DNA of 64,000 nucleotides from JAOPZW01 sp963788935 (lineage in GTDB: Bacteria; Actinomycetota; Thermoleophilia; Solirubrobacterales; Solirubrobacteraceae). Below, piece after piece: positions 51,894 to 60,872 of the stretch. The stretch is taken from the NCBI GenBank assembly GCA_963788935.1, contig CAWBIM010000003.1, positions 124,001-188,000 on the forward strand. The letters are read 5' to 3'. Under the pieces are notes generated by a model, which searched no databases, was not told the origin of the DNA, and was given only the letters and a program-made list of their open reading frames with translations. The translations under genes and the position numbers were made by a program. Position 1 is the stretch's first letter; each line of letters begins with the position of its first letter.

Positions 51894-54117
51894 TCAGGCC
51901 GGAGCGGGCGCCGTCTCGGGCTCGTGGTGGAGCTTGGGCAGCCAGCCGAGCTTCTTCGGCAGGTACCAGTTGCGCTCGCCCAGGAGCTTCATCGTGGCGG
52001 GCAGGAGCACGCCGCGGACGATCGTCGCGTCGATGAGGATCGCGACCGCGAGGCCCACGCCGATCTGCTTGAAGATGATCGACGAGAGGATCGCGAAGAT
52101 CCCGAACACGGCGACCATCACGATCGCGGCGCTGGACACCGTGCTCGCGGTGGACTTGATGCCGTGGGCGACGGCGTCGTCGGTGCTCATGCCGCGGTCG
52201 ACCGCCTCGCGGATCCGGCTGATGATGAACACGTGGTAGTCCATCGACAGGCCGAACAGGATCACGAAGAGGAACAGCGGCAGGAACGGCTCGATCGCGC
52301 CGGTGCTCTTGAAGCCGAGGAGCGACTCGCCCCAGCCCTTCTGGAACACGAGGACGAGCACGCCGTAGGCCGCGCCGACCGACAGCAGGTTCAGGACGAT
52401 CGCCTTGATCGGGATCACGATCGACCGGAACGTCGCGAGCAGCAGGATGAACGCGAGGCCGAGGACGAACAGGAACACGATCGGCGCGTGCGCCTTCAGC
52501 ATGTCGTTGTAGTCCTTGTTCGCGGCGGCGTCGCCGCTGACGAGCGCCTCGGCGCTGCCGACGCTGCCGACCGTCGCCGGGACGATGTCGTCGCGCAGCG
52601 ACGCCAGAGCGGCCTCGGACTTGCTGTCGCTGCCGTTGCCGGCGATCGGGATGTCGATCGTCGCGACGGTGTGGTCGCGGCTGACGTCGGTGGTGATGTC
52701 GTCGACCGCGGTGCCGGCCGCCGTGGCCTTCTGCTCGAGCGAGCGGATGGCGCTCGCGACCCGCGGCTTCGTGACGTCGTCGGCCTTCACGACGACCTGG
52801 GCGGTGTTCTTCGCGCCCGGGAACGCCTCGGTGAGGCGGTTGTACGTCTTCATCACGGGCGTGTTCTGCGGGATGGCGTTGGTACCGGAGTTCGCCGTGT
52901 GCAGGCCGAGCGCCGGGATCGACAGGGCGACGAGGAGGCCGCCGGAGATCAGGGCCGCGGCGAGCGGGCGCTTGAGGACGCGATCGAGCATCCAGGACCA
53001 GGCGCGCGACTCCGAGCGGGCGGCCATGCGCTTGCCGAGGAACGGGATCCGGCCGCGGTCGACGTTGTCGCCGAGCTTCGACAGCATCGCCGGCAGGACC
53101 GTGAGCGAGCCGAGCATCGCGACGCCGACCACGAGGATCGTGCCGGTCGCCATCGAGCTGAAGCCCTTGTCGCCGGTGAGGTACATGCCCGCCATCGCGG
53201 CCATGACGGTGAAGCCGGAGACGAGGACGGTGCGCCCGGAGGTGGCGGCGGCGGCCTCGAGGGCGGCCTCGGGGGTGCGACCCGCCTTGCGCTCCTCGCG
53301 CTCACGGCGGATGTAGAACAGCGAGTAGTCGACGCCGACGGCGAGGCCGACGAGCAGGACGACGGACATCAGGTTGTCGGTGGCCGGCGAGAACTGGCTG
53401 ACGCCCGCGACGACGCCCATCGTGCCGAGGACGGCGGTGAGGCCCAGCAGGAGCGGCAGGCCGGCGGCGACGACGGCGCCGAAGGCGAACAGCAGGATGA
53501 TCAGCGTGACCGGGAGCGAGATCGTCTCGGCCTTGTGGAGGTCGTCGGCGAACATCTTGTCGACGGCCTTGCCGGCGCTCGCGCCGCCGAACTGCTCGAT
53601 GCGCAGCTCGGGATGGGCCTTCTGCGAGGCCGCGGTGGTCGCCAGCACGGCATCAACCTTGTCCTGCGCCTGGTCGGGATCCCCGGCGATCTCGAAGTTC
53701 ACGAGGGCGGAGTGACCGTCCCGTGAGAGCTGGCCGGGGTTCTCCTTGGCGTACGGGCGACTTGATGTCCGTGACGTCGCGGTTGGCGCCGAGGCGCCGT
53801 TCGATGTCGCGGACCGCGGCGCGGTAGGAAGGATCGGTCGCCTTCTGGGTCTTGCTCTGGATGAGGACCTGCTCGCCGGCGACCTCCGGGAAGGCCTTGT
53901 CGACGATCTTCGTCGCGCGACCGGAGTCGCCGACGCCGAGGTCCTTCTCGTCCAGCGTCTTCGTTCCGAGGTTGCCGCCGATCACGAAGGCGACGATGAC
54001 GAATGCGAGCCATCCGAAGATGGCGGTCTTGCGGTGCGCGGCGCTCCAGCGTCCGGCGCGGGCCGCGAGGTTCTTGACGGGCAAAACGGTTTCTCCTGAG
54101 GTGGGGGGTCGCTGCAT
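51894..54117 (-). CDS. MMPL/RND-family transporter (frameshifted)
   Basis: About 741 residues. Two repeats each hold a helix, a large extracytoplasmic loop and a five-helix bundle. LVGLAVGVDYSLFYIRRERE and FGLSMDYHVFIISRIREAV are the proton-relay helix motifs (GxxxDYxxF) of MMPL proteins. It probably exports lipids or siderophores using the proton gradient. One extra G near 53756 separates the first 110 residues; removing it gives DIKSPYAKENPGQL. Start ATG 54117 has GGGAGGG upstream. No operon partner. Confidence 0.9.
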
Positions 54118-54302
54118 GGCCAGGACCCTCCCAGCGCGGCGATGCCGCGACGATGCGGCTCACAGGCGTTGCCCTCGGGGGTTTTCGACGCGCGGCAGGG
54201 CGCTGGGCCGAGGGTCCGGCGGGGGCAGACCGAACCCCCGCGGTGCGGCTCCGCACCTGGTGACCGCGGGCGCGGGACGTCCGGGCCGTCAGCCGCCGCG
54301 CG

Positions 54303-55154
54303 TCAGAGCTCGCGCACGTCGGCGCCGCGCGACTCGAACGGCGCGCGCAGCACGTCGGCCCAGCCCGCGGCCTCGCGGCCCAGCGCCTCGACGACCCCGG
54401 CGGTCTGCTCGTAGTGGCACCAGACGAGCACCGTCGGGCCCGCGCCGGAGATCGTCGCGCCGAGCGCGCCGAGGTCCCGCGCGCGGCGGACGAGGTCCAT
54501 CGAGCGCGGGTAGAGGTGCTCGCGGCGCGGCTGGTGCAGGCGGTCGTCGAGGCCGGCCGCGACGAGCTCCCAGTCGCTGCGCGCCAGCCCGAGCATGAGC
54601 AGCGCCCCGTGCGCGGTGTTGAAGACGGCGTCGCCCATCGGCACCTCGGCGGGCAGCGCGGCGCGCGCCTGCTTCGTGCGCACGGCCGCGTGCGGCACGA
54701 CGAGGACGGCCTCGAGCCCGTCGGGCGCCTCGAAGCGGTGCGCGCGGCCGTCGGCGCACACGACGAAGCCGCCCTGGAGCGCGGCGGCGACGTTGTCGGG
54801 GTGGCCCTCGAGCTCGGTCGCGAGCGCGAGCAGGTCGGCGTCGAGCTCGAAGGCGTGGTCGGCGGCCATGAGGCCCGCGACGTAGGCGGCCGCGCTCGAG
54901 CCCAGGCCGCCCGACAGCGGGATGTCGGAGCTGATCCGGAACGTGAAGCGGTCGGGCCCGTGCAGGCGCGCGAAGCCCCGGACGGCGAGGTTGCGGCGGT
55001 CGCGCGCGATCTGCAGGTCGGTCTCGACCGCGAAGCGCCCGGTCTCCTCGACCTCGAGCGTCATGTGGATGCCGACCGCGGCGGCGAAGCTGTCGAACCC
55101 CGGCCCCAGGTTCGCGCTCGACGCCGGCACGCGGACCAGACGCCGCCGGTTCAC
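54303..55154 (-). CDS. thrB: Homoserine kinase
   Basis: 283 residues of the GHMP kinase family. VPASSANLGPGFDSFA is the N-terminal motif, PLSGGLGSSAAAYVAG the phosphate-binding loop, and GATISGAGPTVLVW the late glycine motif. It phosphorylates homoserine with ATP for threonine synthesis. The GTG start overlaps the thrC stop by 4 bases (GTGA). Last gene of the lysA-hom-thrC-thrB operon. Confidence 0.95.
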   Translation of the reverse strand: MNRRRLVRVPASSANLGPGFDSFAAAVGIHMTLEVEETGRFAVETDLQIARDRRNLAVRGFARLHGPDRFTFRISSDIPLSGGLGSSAAAYVAGLMAADHAFELDADLLALATELEGHPDNVAAALQGGFVVCADGRAHRFEAPDGLEAVLVVPHAAVRTKQARAALPAEVPMGDAVFNTAHGALLMLGLARSDWELVAAGLDDRLHQPRREHLYPRSMDLVRRARDLGALGATISGAGPTVLVWCHYEQTAGVVEALGREAAGWADVLRAPFESRGADVREL

Positions 55155-56170
55155 GCCAGGATCGCCTGCTCGACGGCCCGCAGCGACGGCTCGCACGGGA
55201 CGACCGAGCCCGACTGCTCGAGCGCGGTCTGCGGGTCCTTGAGCCCGTGGCCGGTCAGGACGCAGACGACCCGCGTCGCCCCGCGGGCGCCGTGCTTGAT
55301 CAGGCCGGCCACGGACGCCGCGCTCGCGGGCTCGCAGAACACGCCCTCGCGGGCGGCGAGCATCCGGTAGGCGTCGAGGATCTCGCCGTCGCTCACGGCC
55401 TCGATGCCGCCGCCCGACTGCGTGACCGCCGCCATCGCCTCCTCCCAGCGGGCGGGGTTGCCGATCCGGATCGCGCTCGCGACCGTCTCGGGCCGCTCCA
55501 CGCGATGGCCGAGCACGAGCGGCGCGGCGCCCTCGGCCTGGAAGCCGACCATCTTCGGGCGCTGGCCGATCTCCTGGAAGCCCTTCCAGTAGGCCGTGAT
55601 GTTGCCCGCGTTGCCGACCGGGATGCAGAGCCCGTCGATCGGCCGGTCGGGCCCGAGCTCCTCGGCGATCTCGAACGCCGCCGTCTTCTGGCCCTCGAGC
55701 CGGAGCGGGTTGACGGAGTTGACGAGCGCGATCGGGTGCTTGCGGGTCAAGTCGCGGACGATCTCGAGCGCCTCGTCGAAGTTGCCGCGCAGCGCGATCA
55801 CGCGCGCGCCGTGCATCAGCGCCTGGGCGAGCTTGCCCGCGGCGATCTTGCCCTCGGGCACGATCACCGCCCCGCCGATCCCGGCCCGCGCGGCGTAGGC
55901 GGCCAGCGACGCGGCGGTGTTGCCCGTCGAGGCGCAGACGACGGCCTCGGCCCCGTTGCGCACGGCGTCGGACACCGCGCAGGTCATGCCGCGGTCCTTG
56001 AACGAGCCGGTCGGGTTCGCCCCTTCGAGCTTGAGCCAGACCTCGACGCCGGCGGCCTCGCTGATGACCGGCGCGCGCACGAGCGGGGTCGAGCCCTCGT
56101 CGAGCGAGATGACCGGGTCGTCGGCGGCGAACGGCAGCCGGTCGCGGTAGCGCTCGATGAGGCCGGGCAT
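55151..56170 (-). CDS. thrC: Threonine synthase
   Basis: 339 residues, the short actinobacterial class. The PLP Lys is K58 in NPTGSFKDRG; the phosphate-binding glycine loop is PVGNAGNITAYW. It converts O-phosphohomoserine to threonine. The ATG at 56170 overlaps the hom stop by one base (TGATG) and its own stop overlaps thrB. Confidence 0.96.
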   Translation of the reverse strand: MPGLIERYRDRLPFAADDPVISLDEGSTPLVRAPVISEAAGVEVWLKLEGANPTGSFKDRGMTCAVSDAVRNGAEAVVCASTGNTAASLAAYAARAGIGGAVIVPEGKIAAGKLAQALMHGARVIALRGNFDEALEIVRDLTRKHPIALVNSVNPLRLEGQKTAAFEIAEELGPDRPIDGLCIPVGNAGNITAYWKGFQEIGQRPKMVGFQAEGAAPLVLGHRVERPETVASAIRIGNPARWEEAMAAVTQSGGGIEAVSDGEILDAYRMLAAREGVFCEPASAASVAGLIKHGARGATRVVCVLTGHGLKDPQTALEQSGSVVPCEPSLRAVEQAILA

Positions 56171-57402
56171 CAGACGAACTCTTCGTCGATGACCCGGATG
56201 GCGCGCGGCCGGGCGCGGATGAAGTCGAGCCCCGCGATGAGCTCGACGGCGGCGTAGAACTTCGACTCGAGGATCGGGTGCGTGACCATCACGAGCCGCG
56301 CGTTCTCCCCCAGGCCCTTCTGCACGACCGAGCGGATCGACGCGCCCTGCAGGCCGAGCAGCTGGGCGACCTGGGCGAGCACGCCGGGCCGGTCGGCGAC
56401 CTCGAGGTACAGGTAGAACGCGGACGCGACGTCGGTGACGATCGGCAGGCTCGCGGTCGTCGGCGGCGTCGAGGCGGGCGGGATCATCGCGCTGATCACG
56501 TCGCCGAGCACCGCGCTCGCGGTCTGCGGGCCGCCGGCGCCCGGGCCGCTCAGCGTGATCTCGGTGATCGCCGGCGACTCGATCGTGACCGCGTTGAACG
56601 GGCCGCTGACCGACGCGAGCGGGTGGTCGCCGTAGAGGAAGGCCGGGTGCACGCGGACGCTCACGCCGCCGTCGATGCGCGCGGCGGTGCCGATGAGCTT
56701 CAGCCCGAGGCCGAGCTCGCGGGCGTACTCCATGTCCTCGCCCGTGAGGTGCTCGATGCCCTCGTAGCGGACGTCGTCGAGGTGGACCGGGGTGTTGAAG
56801 GCCAGCCGGGCGAGGATCGCCATCTTCGCCGCCGCGTCCTTGCCGTTGACGTCCTCGGTCGGGTCGGCCTCGGCGTAGCCGAGGCGCTGAGCCTCGGCGA
56901 GCGCGTCCTCGTACGAGGCGCCGGTCTCGGCCATGCGGGTGAGGATGAAGTTCGTGGTCCCGTTGACGATCCCGTGCAGGCGGTCGACGTGGGCGGCGGC
57001 GAGCGTCTCCTGGAGGACACGGATCACCGGCACGATGCCCGCGACGGCGGCCTCGAAGCGCAGCTGCACGCCGTTCTCGCGCGCGCAGGACCACAGCTCC
57101 TCGCCGTGCTGGCTGAGCAGCTGCTTGTTCGCCGTGACGACGTGGCGGCCGGCGGCCATCGCGGCGAGGACGTGCTCGCGGGCGGGCTCGAGGCCGCCCA
57201 TCACCTCGACGATCAGGTCCGAGCGCTCGAGGATGTCGGCGAACTCGCCGCGGCTGCGGGTCAGGACGCCGACGAGATCCGGCCGCAGGCCGGTCACGAG
57301 CGCGATCTGGTCGGCGCGCTCGGCGAGCAGCGTCGCGAACGCGCCGCCGACGGTGCCGTGGCCGAGCAGGCCGACGCGGAACGGGCGCGGAGCGTCAGAC
57401 AT
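56170..57402 (-). CDS. hom: Homoserine dehydrogenase
   Basis: 410 residues. NAD(P)-binding GLLGHGTVGGAFATLL at 12-27, then the catalytic region GIVNGTTNFILTRM and LGYAEADPTEDVNGKDAAAK. A C-terminal ACT domain (about 330-405, YLYLEVADRPGVLAQV) should give threonine feedback inhibition. It reduces aspartate semialdehyde to homoserine. The start overlaps lysA by 8 bases. Confidence 0.96.
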   Translation of the reverse strand: MSDAPRPFRVGLLGHGTVGGAFATLLAERADQIALVTGLRPDLVGVLTRSRGEFADILERSDLIVEVMGGLEPAREHVLAAMAAGRHVVTANKQLLSQHGEELWSCARENGVQLRFEAAVAGIVPVIRVLQETLAAAHVDRLHGIVNGTTNFILTRMAETGASYEDALAEAQRLGYAEADPTEDVNGKDAAAKMAILARLAFNTPVHLDDVRYEGIEHLTGEDMEYARELGLGLKLIGTAARIDGGVSVRVHPAFLYGDHPLASVSGPFNAVTIESPAITEITLSGPGAGGPQTASAVLGDVISAMIPPASTPPTTASLPIVTDVASAFYLYLEVADRPGVLAQVAQLLGLQGASIRSVVQKGLGENARLVMVTHPILESKFYAAVELIAGLDFIRARPRAIRVIDEEFV

Positions 57403-58669
57403 CGCGCGCCGTCATGTCGTCGTAGGTCTCGCGGCGCACGACGACCCGCGCGTCGCCGTCGGCCACGAACACGACGGGCGCGCGCGGCTGGCCGTTGTAG
57501 GTGTTCGCCATCGAGAAGCCGTAGGCGCCGGTGGCGGGCGTGACGACGACGTCGCCGGGCCGCGGGTCGGCGAGGTCGGCGTCGTGGATGAGGACGTCGC
57601 CCGACTCGCAGTGCTTGCCGACGAGGTGGCAGCGCGTCCCCCCGCCCGGACGGCCGACGACCTGGGCCTCGTAGCGCGCGCCGTAGAGCATCGGGCGCAG
57701 GTTGTCGGACATCCCGCCGTCGACGGCGACGTAGGTCATGACGTTGCGCTTGACCGACTCGACGGTGTAGAGCGTGACGGTCGAGTTGGCCACGAGCGCG
57801 CGGCCGGGCTCGTCGAGGATGCGCTTGCCCGGGCCCGCGAGCTGCGCGACGGCGTCGACCTTGAACGCGACGTACTCGTCGATCCCCGGCGGGTGGTCGA
57901 ACTCGGTGTACGCGACCCCGAGGCCGCCGCCGAGGTTGAACATCCGGAAGTCACCGAGGTCGGCGAGCGCCGCGATCGCCGGACGGAACGGGGCGAGGTC
58001 GACGATCTGCGAGCCGATGTGGAAGTGCAGGCCCTCGAGCTCGAGGCGGTCGGAGGCCGTGACGCGCTCGATCGCGCGCGGCGCGGCATCCAGGTTGAAG
58101 CCGAACTTCGTGTTCGGGCCGCCGGTCGAGATCGACGGGTGCGTGTCGGGGCTGACCCCCGGCGCGATCCGCATCTGCACCGCCTGGCGCTCGCCCGGGG
58201 CGACGATCTCCTCGAGCCGGTCGATGTCGCGCTCGTTGTCGAGCACGACGTGCCCGACCCCCGCGTCGTGGGCCTCCTGCAGCTCGCGGTGGGACTTCGC
58301 GTTGCCGTGCAGGTGGACGCGCCCGGGGTCGAAGCCGGCCTTGAGCGCCATGTGCAGCTCGCCGCCGCCGGCGACGTCGCAGGCCAGGCCCTCCTCGGCC
58401 ATGAGCCGCATCACCGCGGTGCAGGCGAACGCCTTGGAGGCGAAGTGGACCTCGAAGTCGTCCGTGCGCTCGGCGAAGGCCCGCTGGAAGGCGCGCACGC
58501 GCGTGCGGATGTCGTCGACCGCGACGATCACCGCGGGCGTCCCGAACTCGCGCGCCAGCTCGAGCGCGTCGCAGCCGCCGATCTCGAGGCGGCCGTCGTC
58601 CGCGAGGCGGCTGCCGAGCGGGTACGCGGGCGAGAGCTCGTGCACGGCGGCGGGCATGGCGCCGGGCAT
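57395..58669 (-). CDS. lysA: Diaminopimelate decarboxylase
   Basis: 424 residues, fold-type III PLP enzyme. The PLP Lys is K79 in VHFASKAFAC; HIGSQIVDLAPF and GGGLGVAYTE are barrel motifs; GKHCESGDVL supplies the active-site Cys from the partner subunit. It makes lysine from meso-diaminopimelate. ATG 58669 or 58657. First gene of the operon, so lysine and threonine branches are expressed together. Confidence 0.95.
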   Translation of the reverse strand: MPGAMPAAVHELSPAYPLGSRLADDGRLEIGGCDALELAREFGTPAVIVAVDDIRTRVRAFQRAFAERTDDFEVHFASKAFACTAVMRLMAEEGLACDVAGGGELHMALKAGFDPGRVHLHGNAKSHRELQEAHDAGVGHVVLDNERDIDRLEEIVAPGERQAVQMRIAPGVSPDTHPSISTGGPNTKFGFNLDAAPRAIERVTASDRLELEGLHFHIGSQIVDLAPFRPAIAALADLGDFRMFNLGGGLGVAYTEFDHPPGIDEYVAFKVDAVAQLAGPGKRILDEPGRALVANSTVTLYTVESVKRNVMTYVAVDGGMSDNLRPMLYGARYEAQVVGRPGGGTRCHLVGKHCESGDVLIHDADLADPRPGDVVVTPATGAYGFSMANTYNGQPRAPVVFVADGDARVVVRRETYDDMTARDV

Positions 58670-58704
58670 GTTCGCAGTTCGCGTCGGTTCCCCACCGTGC
58701 GGCC

Positions 58705-58714
58705 GACCTATGCT
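58705..58714. promoter_or_regulatory. -10 element TATGCT of the hydrolase gene, with a weak divergent partner
   Basis: TATGCT (58709-58714) lies 6 bases before the GTG of the alpha/beta hydrolase. TAGGTC on the minus strand (58710-58705) shares its TA and points to lysA, about 36 bases from that start. Confidence 0.4.
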
Positions 58715-58720
58715 CCGGGG

Positions 58721-59464
58721 GTGTCCTCCGTCCCTACCCAGGAGCCGCCGGAGCTCGGCGTGCGCGACGGGCTTGCCTATGCGCGGTTCGTGCCGCCCGG
58801 GGCGCGGGCGGGCGGCGTCGTGATCCTCCACGGCGCGGGGTCGCAGAAGGAGAACCACCTCGACTTCGCGCGCGCGTGCGCCGCGGCCGGCCTCGCGGCG
58901 GTCGTCTTCGACCAGCGCGGGCACGGCGAGAGCGACGGCGCGCTCGACGGCCGCGCGATCGACGACGTCGCCACGATGGCGGGCCTGCTGCCGGGCAGCG
59001 GGCCCGTCGCGCTGCGCGGCTCGTCGATGGGCGGCTGGCTCGCGCTCGCCGCCGGGGCCGCGTTCGACGTCGCCGCCGTGGTCGCGATCTGCCCGGCGTC
59101 CGGCGCGCAGCTCGCGCACGGTCTCGCGGACCGGCGCTTCGCCTTCCGCGCGGACCCGGACACGCTCGGCGCGCTGCTCGGCGCGATCGACCTCCCCTCC
59201 GCCGCCCGGCGCCTCGGCGACCGGCTCCTGCTCATCCACGCCGAGGGCGACGAGAGCGTCCCGGTCGAGCAGTCCCGCGCCCTCCATGCCGCGGCCCCCG
59301 GCAGCCGCCTCGAGGTCGTCCCGGGCGGCGACCACCGCTCGGCCCAGCACGATCCCGAGCTGCAGGCCCTCGCCGTCCGCTTCCTCGCGCGCCGCTGCGC
59401 GGAGCGGGCGGCCGCCGCGGCGCCCTCCTCGCCCGGGCCGATCATGGGTGGCGGCCCGCGATGA
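58721..59464 (+). CDS. Alpha/beta hydrolase (serine aminopeptidase S33/esterase-like)
   Basis: 247 residues. VVILHGAGSQKENHLDF begins the fold; LRGSSMGGWLAL holds the nucleophile Ser in GSSMGG; HAEGDESVP gives the acid and GGDHRSAQ the His. It is a cytosolic esterase- or peptidase-like enzyme of unknown substrate. GTG start, probably leaderless. Its stop overlaps the methyltransferase ATG, starting a three-gene operon. Confidence 0.85.
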   Translation: MSSVPTQEPPELGVRDGLAYARFVPPGARAGGVVILHGAGSQKENHLDFARACAAAGLAAVVFDQRGHGESDGALDGRAIDDVATMAGLLPGSGPVALRGSSMGGWLALAAGAAFDVAAVVAICPASGAQLAHGLADRRFAFRADPDTLGALLGAIDLPSAARRLGDRLLLIHAEGDESVPVEQSRALHAAAPGSRLEVVPGGDHRSAQHDPELQALAVRFLARRCAERAAAAAPSSPGPIMGGGPR

Positions 59465-60210
59465 GCCGCGCGCTCTACGACCGCCTCGGGGTCGGCTACA
59501 CGACCACCCGCCACGAGGACCCCCGCATCGCCGCGGCGATCCACAGCGCGCTCGGCGACGCCCGCAGCGTCGTCAACGTCGGGGCCGGGGCGGGCTCGTA
59601 CGAGCCGGCCGACCGGCGCCTTGTCGCGATCGAGCCCTCGCCCGTGATGATCGCCCAGCGCCCGCCCGACGCGGCGCCCGCGATCATCGCCACGGCCGAG
59701 GCGCTGCCGCTCGCCGACGACGGGGTCGACGCCGCGATGGCGGTGCTGACCGACCACCACTGGAGCGACCGCGCCCGCGGCCTGGCCGAGATGCGCCGCG
59801 TCGCCCGGCGGCGCGCGGTGGTCTTCCAGCACGACCCCTCCGTCGGGGACCGCTTCTGGCTGACGCGCGAGTACCTGCCGACCTTCCGCCGCCGCCTCGA
59901 GGGCAAGGTGCTCGCGGAGATGATGGCCCCGCTCGGCGACGACCTGGAGTTCCGCCCGGTCCCGATCCCGCACGACTGCACCGACGGCTTCATGGCCGCC
60001 CACTGGCGCCGCCCGCACGCCTACCTCGACCCGCGCGTCCGGGACGGGATCTCCGTGTTCCACCTCCTCCCCGCCGACGAGGTCGAGCAGGCGGTCGCGC
60101 GGCTGCGGGCCGACCTCGACAGCGGCGCCTGGGAGCGGCGCCACGCCGACCTCCTCGACCGCGACGAGCTCGACCTCGGCTTCCGCGTGATCGTCGCCGA
60201 GTACGCCTGA
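59461..60210 (+). CDS. SAM-dependent methyltransferase
   Basis: 249 residues. SVVNVGAGAGSYEPADRRLVAIEPSPVM gives SAM motif I and the acidic end of strand 2; ATAEALPLADDGVDAAMAVL is motif II. The substrate is unknown. The ATG overlaps the hydrolase stop (ATGA) and the stop overlaps the HAD start (TGATG), so expression is coupled. Confidence 0.85.
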   Translation: MSRALYDRLGVGYTTTRHEDPRIAAAIHSALGDARSVVNVGAGAGSYEPADRRLVAIEPSPVMIAQRPPDAAPAIIATAEALPLADDGVDAAMAVLTDHHWSDRARGLAEMRRVARRRAVVFQHDPSVGDRFWLTREYLPTFRRRLEGKVLAEMMAPLGDDLEFRPVPIPHDCTDGFMAAHWRRPHAYLDPRVRDGISVFHLLPADEVEQAVARLRADLDSGAWERRHADLLDRDELDLGFRVIVAEYA

Positions 60211-60872
60211 TGCCGGCGCTGATCTTCGACCTCGACGGGACGCTCGTCGACACCGTCTACGCCCACGTCTTCGCGTGGCAGCGCGCGCTGGCCGAGCGCG
60301 GGATGGCGATCGACGGCTGGCGCATCCACCGGCGGATCGGGATGAGCGGCGGGCTGTTCACCCGCGCGGTCGGCCGCGAGCTCGGCCGGACGCTCGGCGA
60401 GGACGAGGCCCATGCGCTGCAGGACCGCCACGGCGCGCTGTTCCGCGAGATGCTCCCCGAGCGCCACCCGCTGCCCGGCGCGCCGGAGCTGCTCGCCGCG
60501 CTGCGCGCCGCCGGGGTCGTCCACGGGATCGCGACGTCCGGGCGGCGGCCGGAGATCGACGCCTCGCTGGACGTGCTCGGCGTGCCGGCCGACGCGGTCG
60601 TCGTCCAGCGCGGCGACGTCGCCCGCGCGAAGCCCGAGCCCGACCTCTTCCTCGAGTGCGCCCGCCGCCTGGGCGTCGACGCGGCGGACTGCTTCGTCGT
60701 CGGCGACGCGGTCTGGGACCTGCTCGCCGCGCGCCGCGCGGGGATGCTCAGCATCGGGCTGCTGTCGGGCGGCTACGGCGACGACGAGCTCACCCGGGCC
60801 GGCGCGTTCCGCGTCTACCGCGACGCGGCCGAGCTGCACGCCGCGCTCGACGAGCTCGGCGTCGAGGCCTAG
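60210..60872 (+). CDS. HAD-superfamily hydrolase (second copy)
   Basis: 220 residues. FDLDGTLVD (nucleophile), IATSGRRPEID, KPEPDLF and VVGDAVWDLLAAR are the four HAD motifs. It is a clear paralogue of the HAD protein at 26297-26950, sharing FAW.RAL and WRIHR.IGM in the cap. Probably a sugar-phosphate or phosphoglycolate phosphatase. It converges with the HerA-like gene; both stops share CTAG (60869-60872). Confidence 0.88.
   Translation: MPALIFDLDGTLVDTVYAHVFAWQRALAERGMAIDGWRIHRRIGMSGGLFTRAVGRELGRTLGEDEAHALQDRHGALFREMLPERHPLPGAPELLAALRAAGVVHGIATSGRRPEIDASLDVLGVPADAVVVQRGDVARAKPEPDLFLECARRLGVDAADCFVVGDAVWDLLAARRAGMLSIGLLSGGYGDDELTRAGAFRVYRDAAELHAALDELGVEA

Noticed and set aside
51009..53726. 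A ParA protein of over 900 residues
   Set aside because: The frame runs on antisense to the MMPL gene only because one extra base near 51771 removes the natural stop at 51820-51822.
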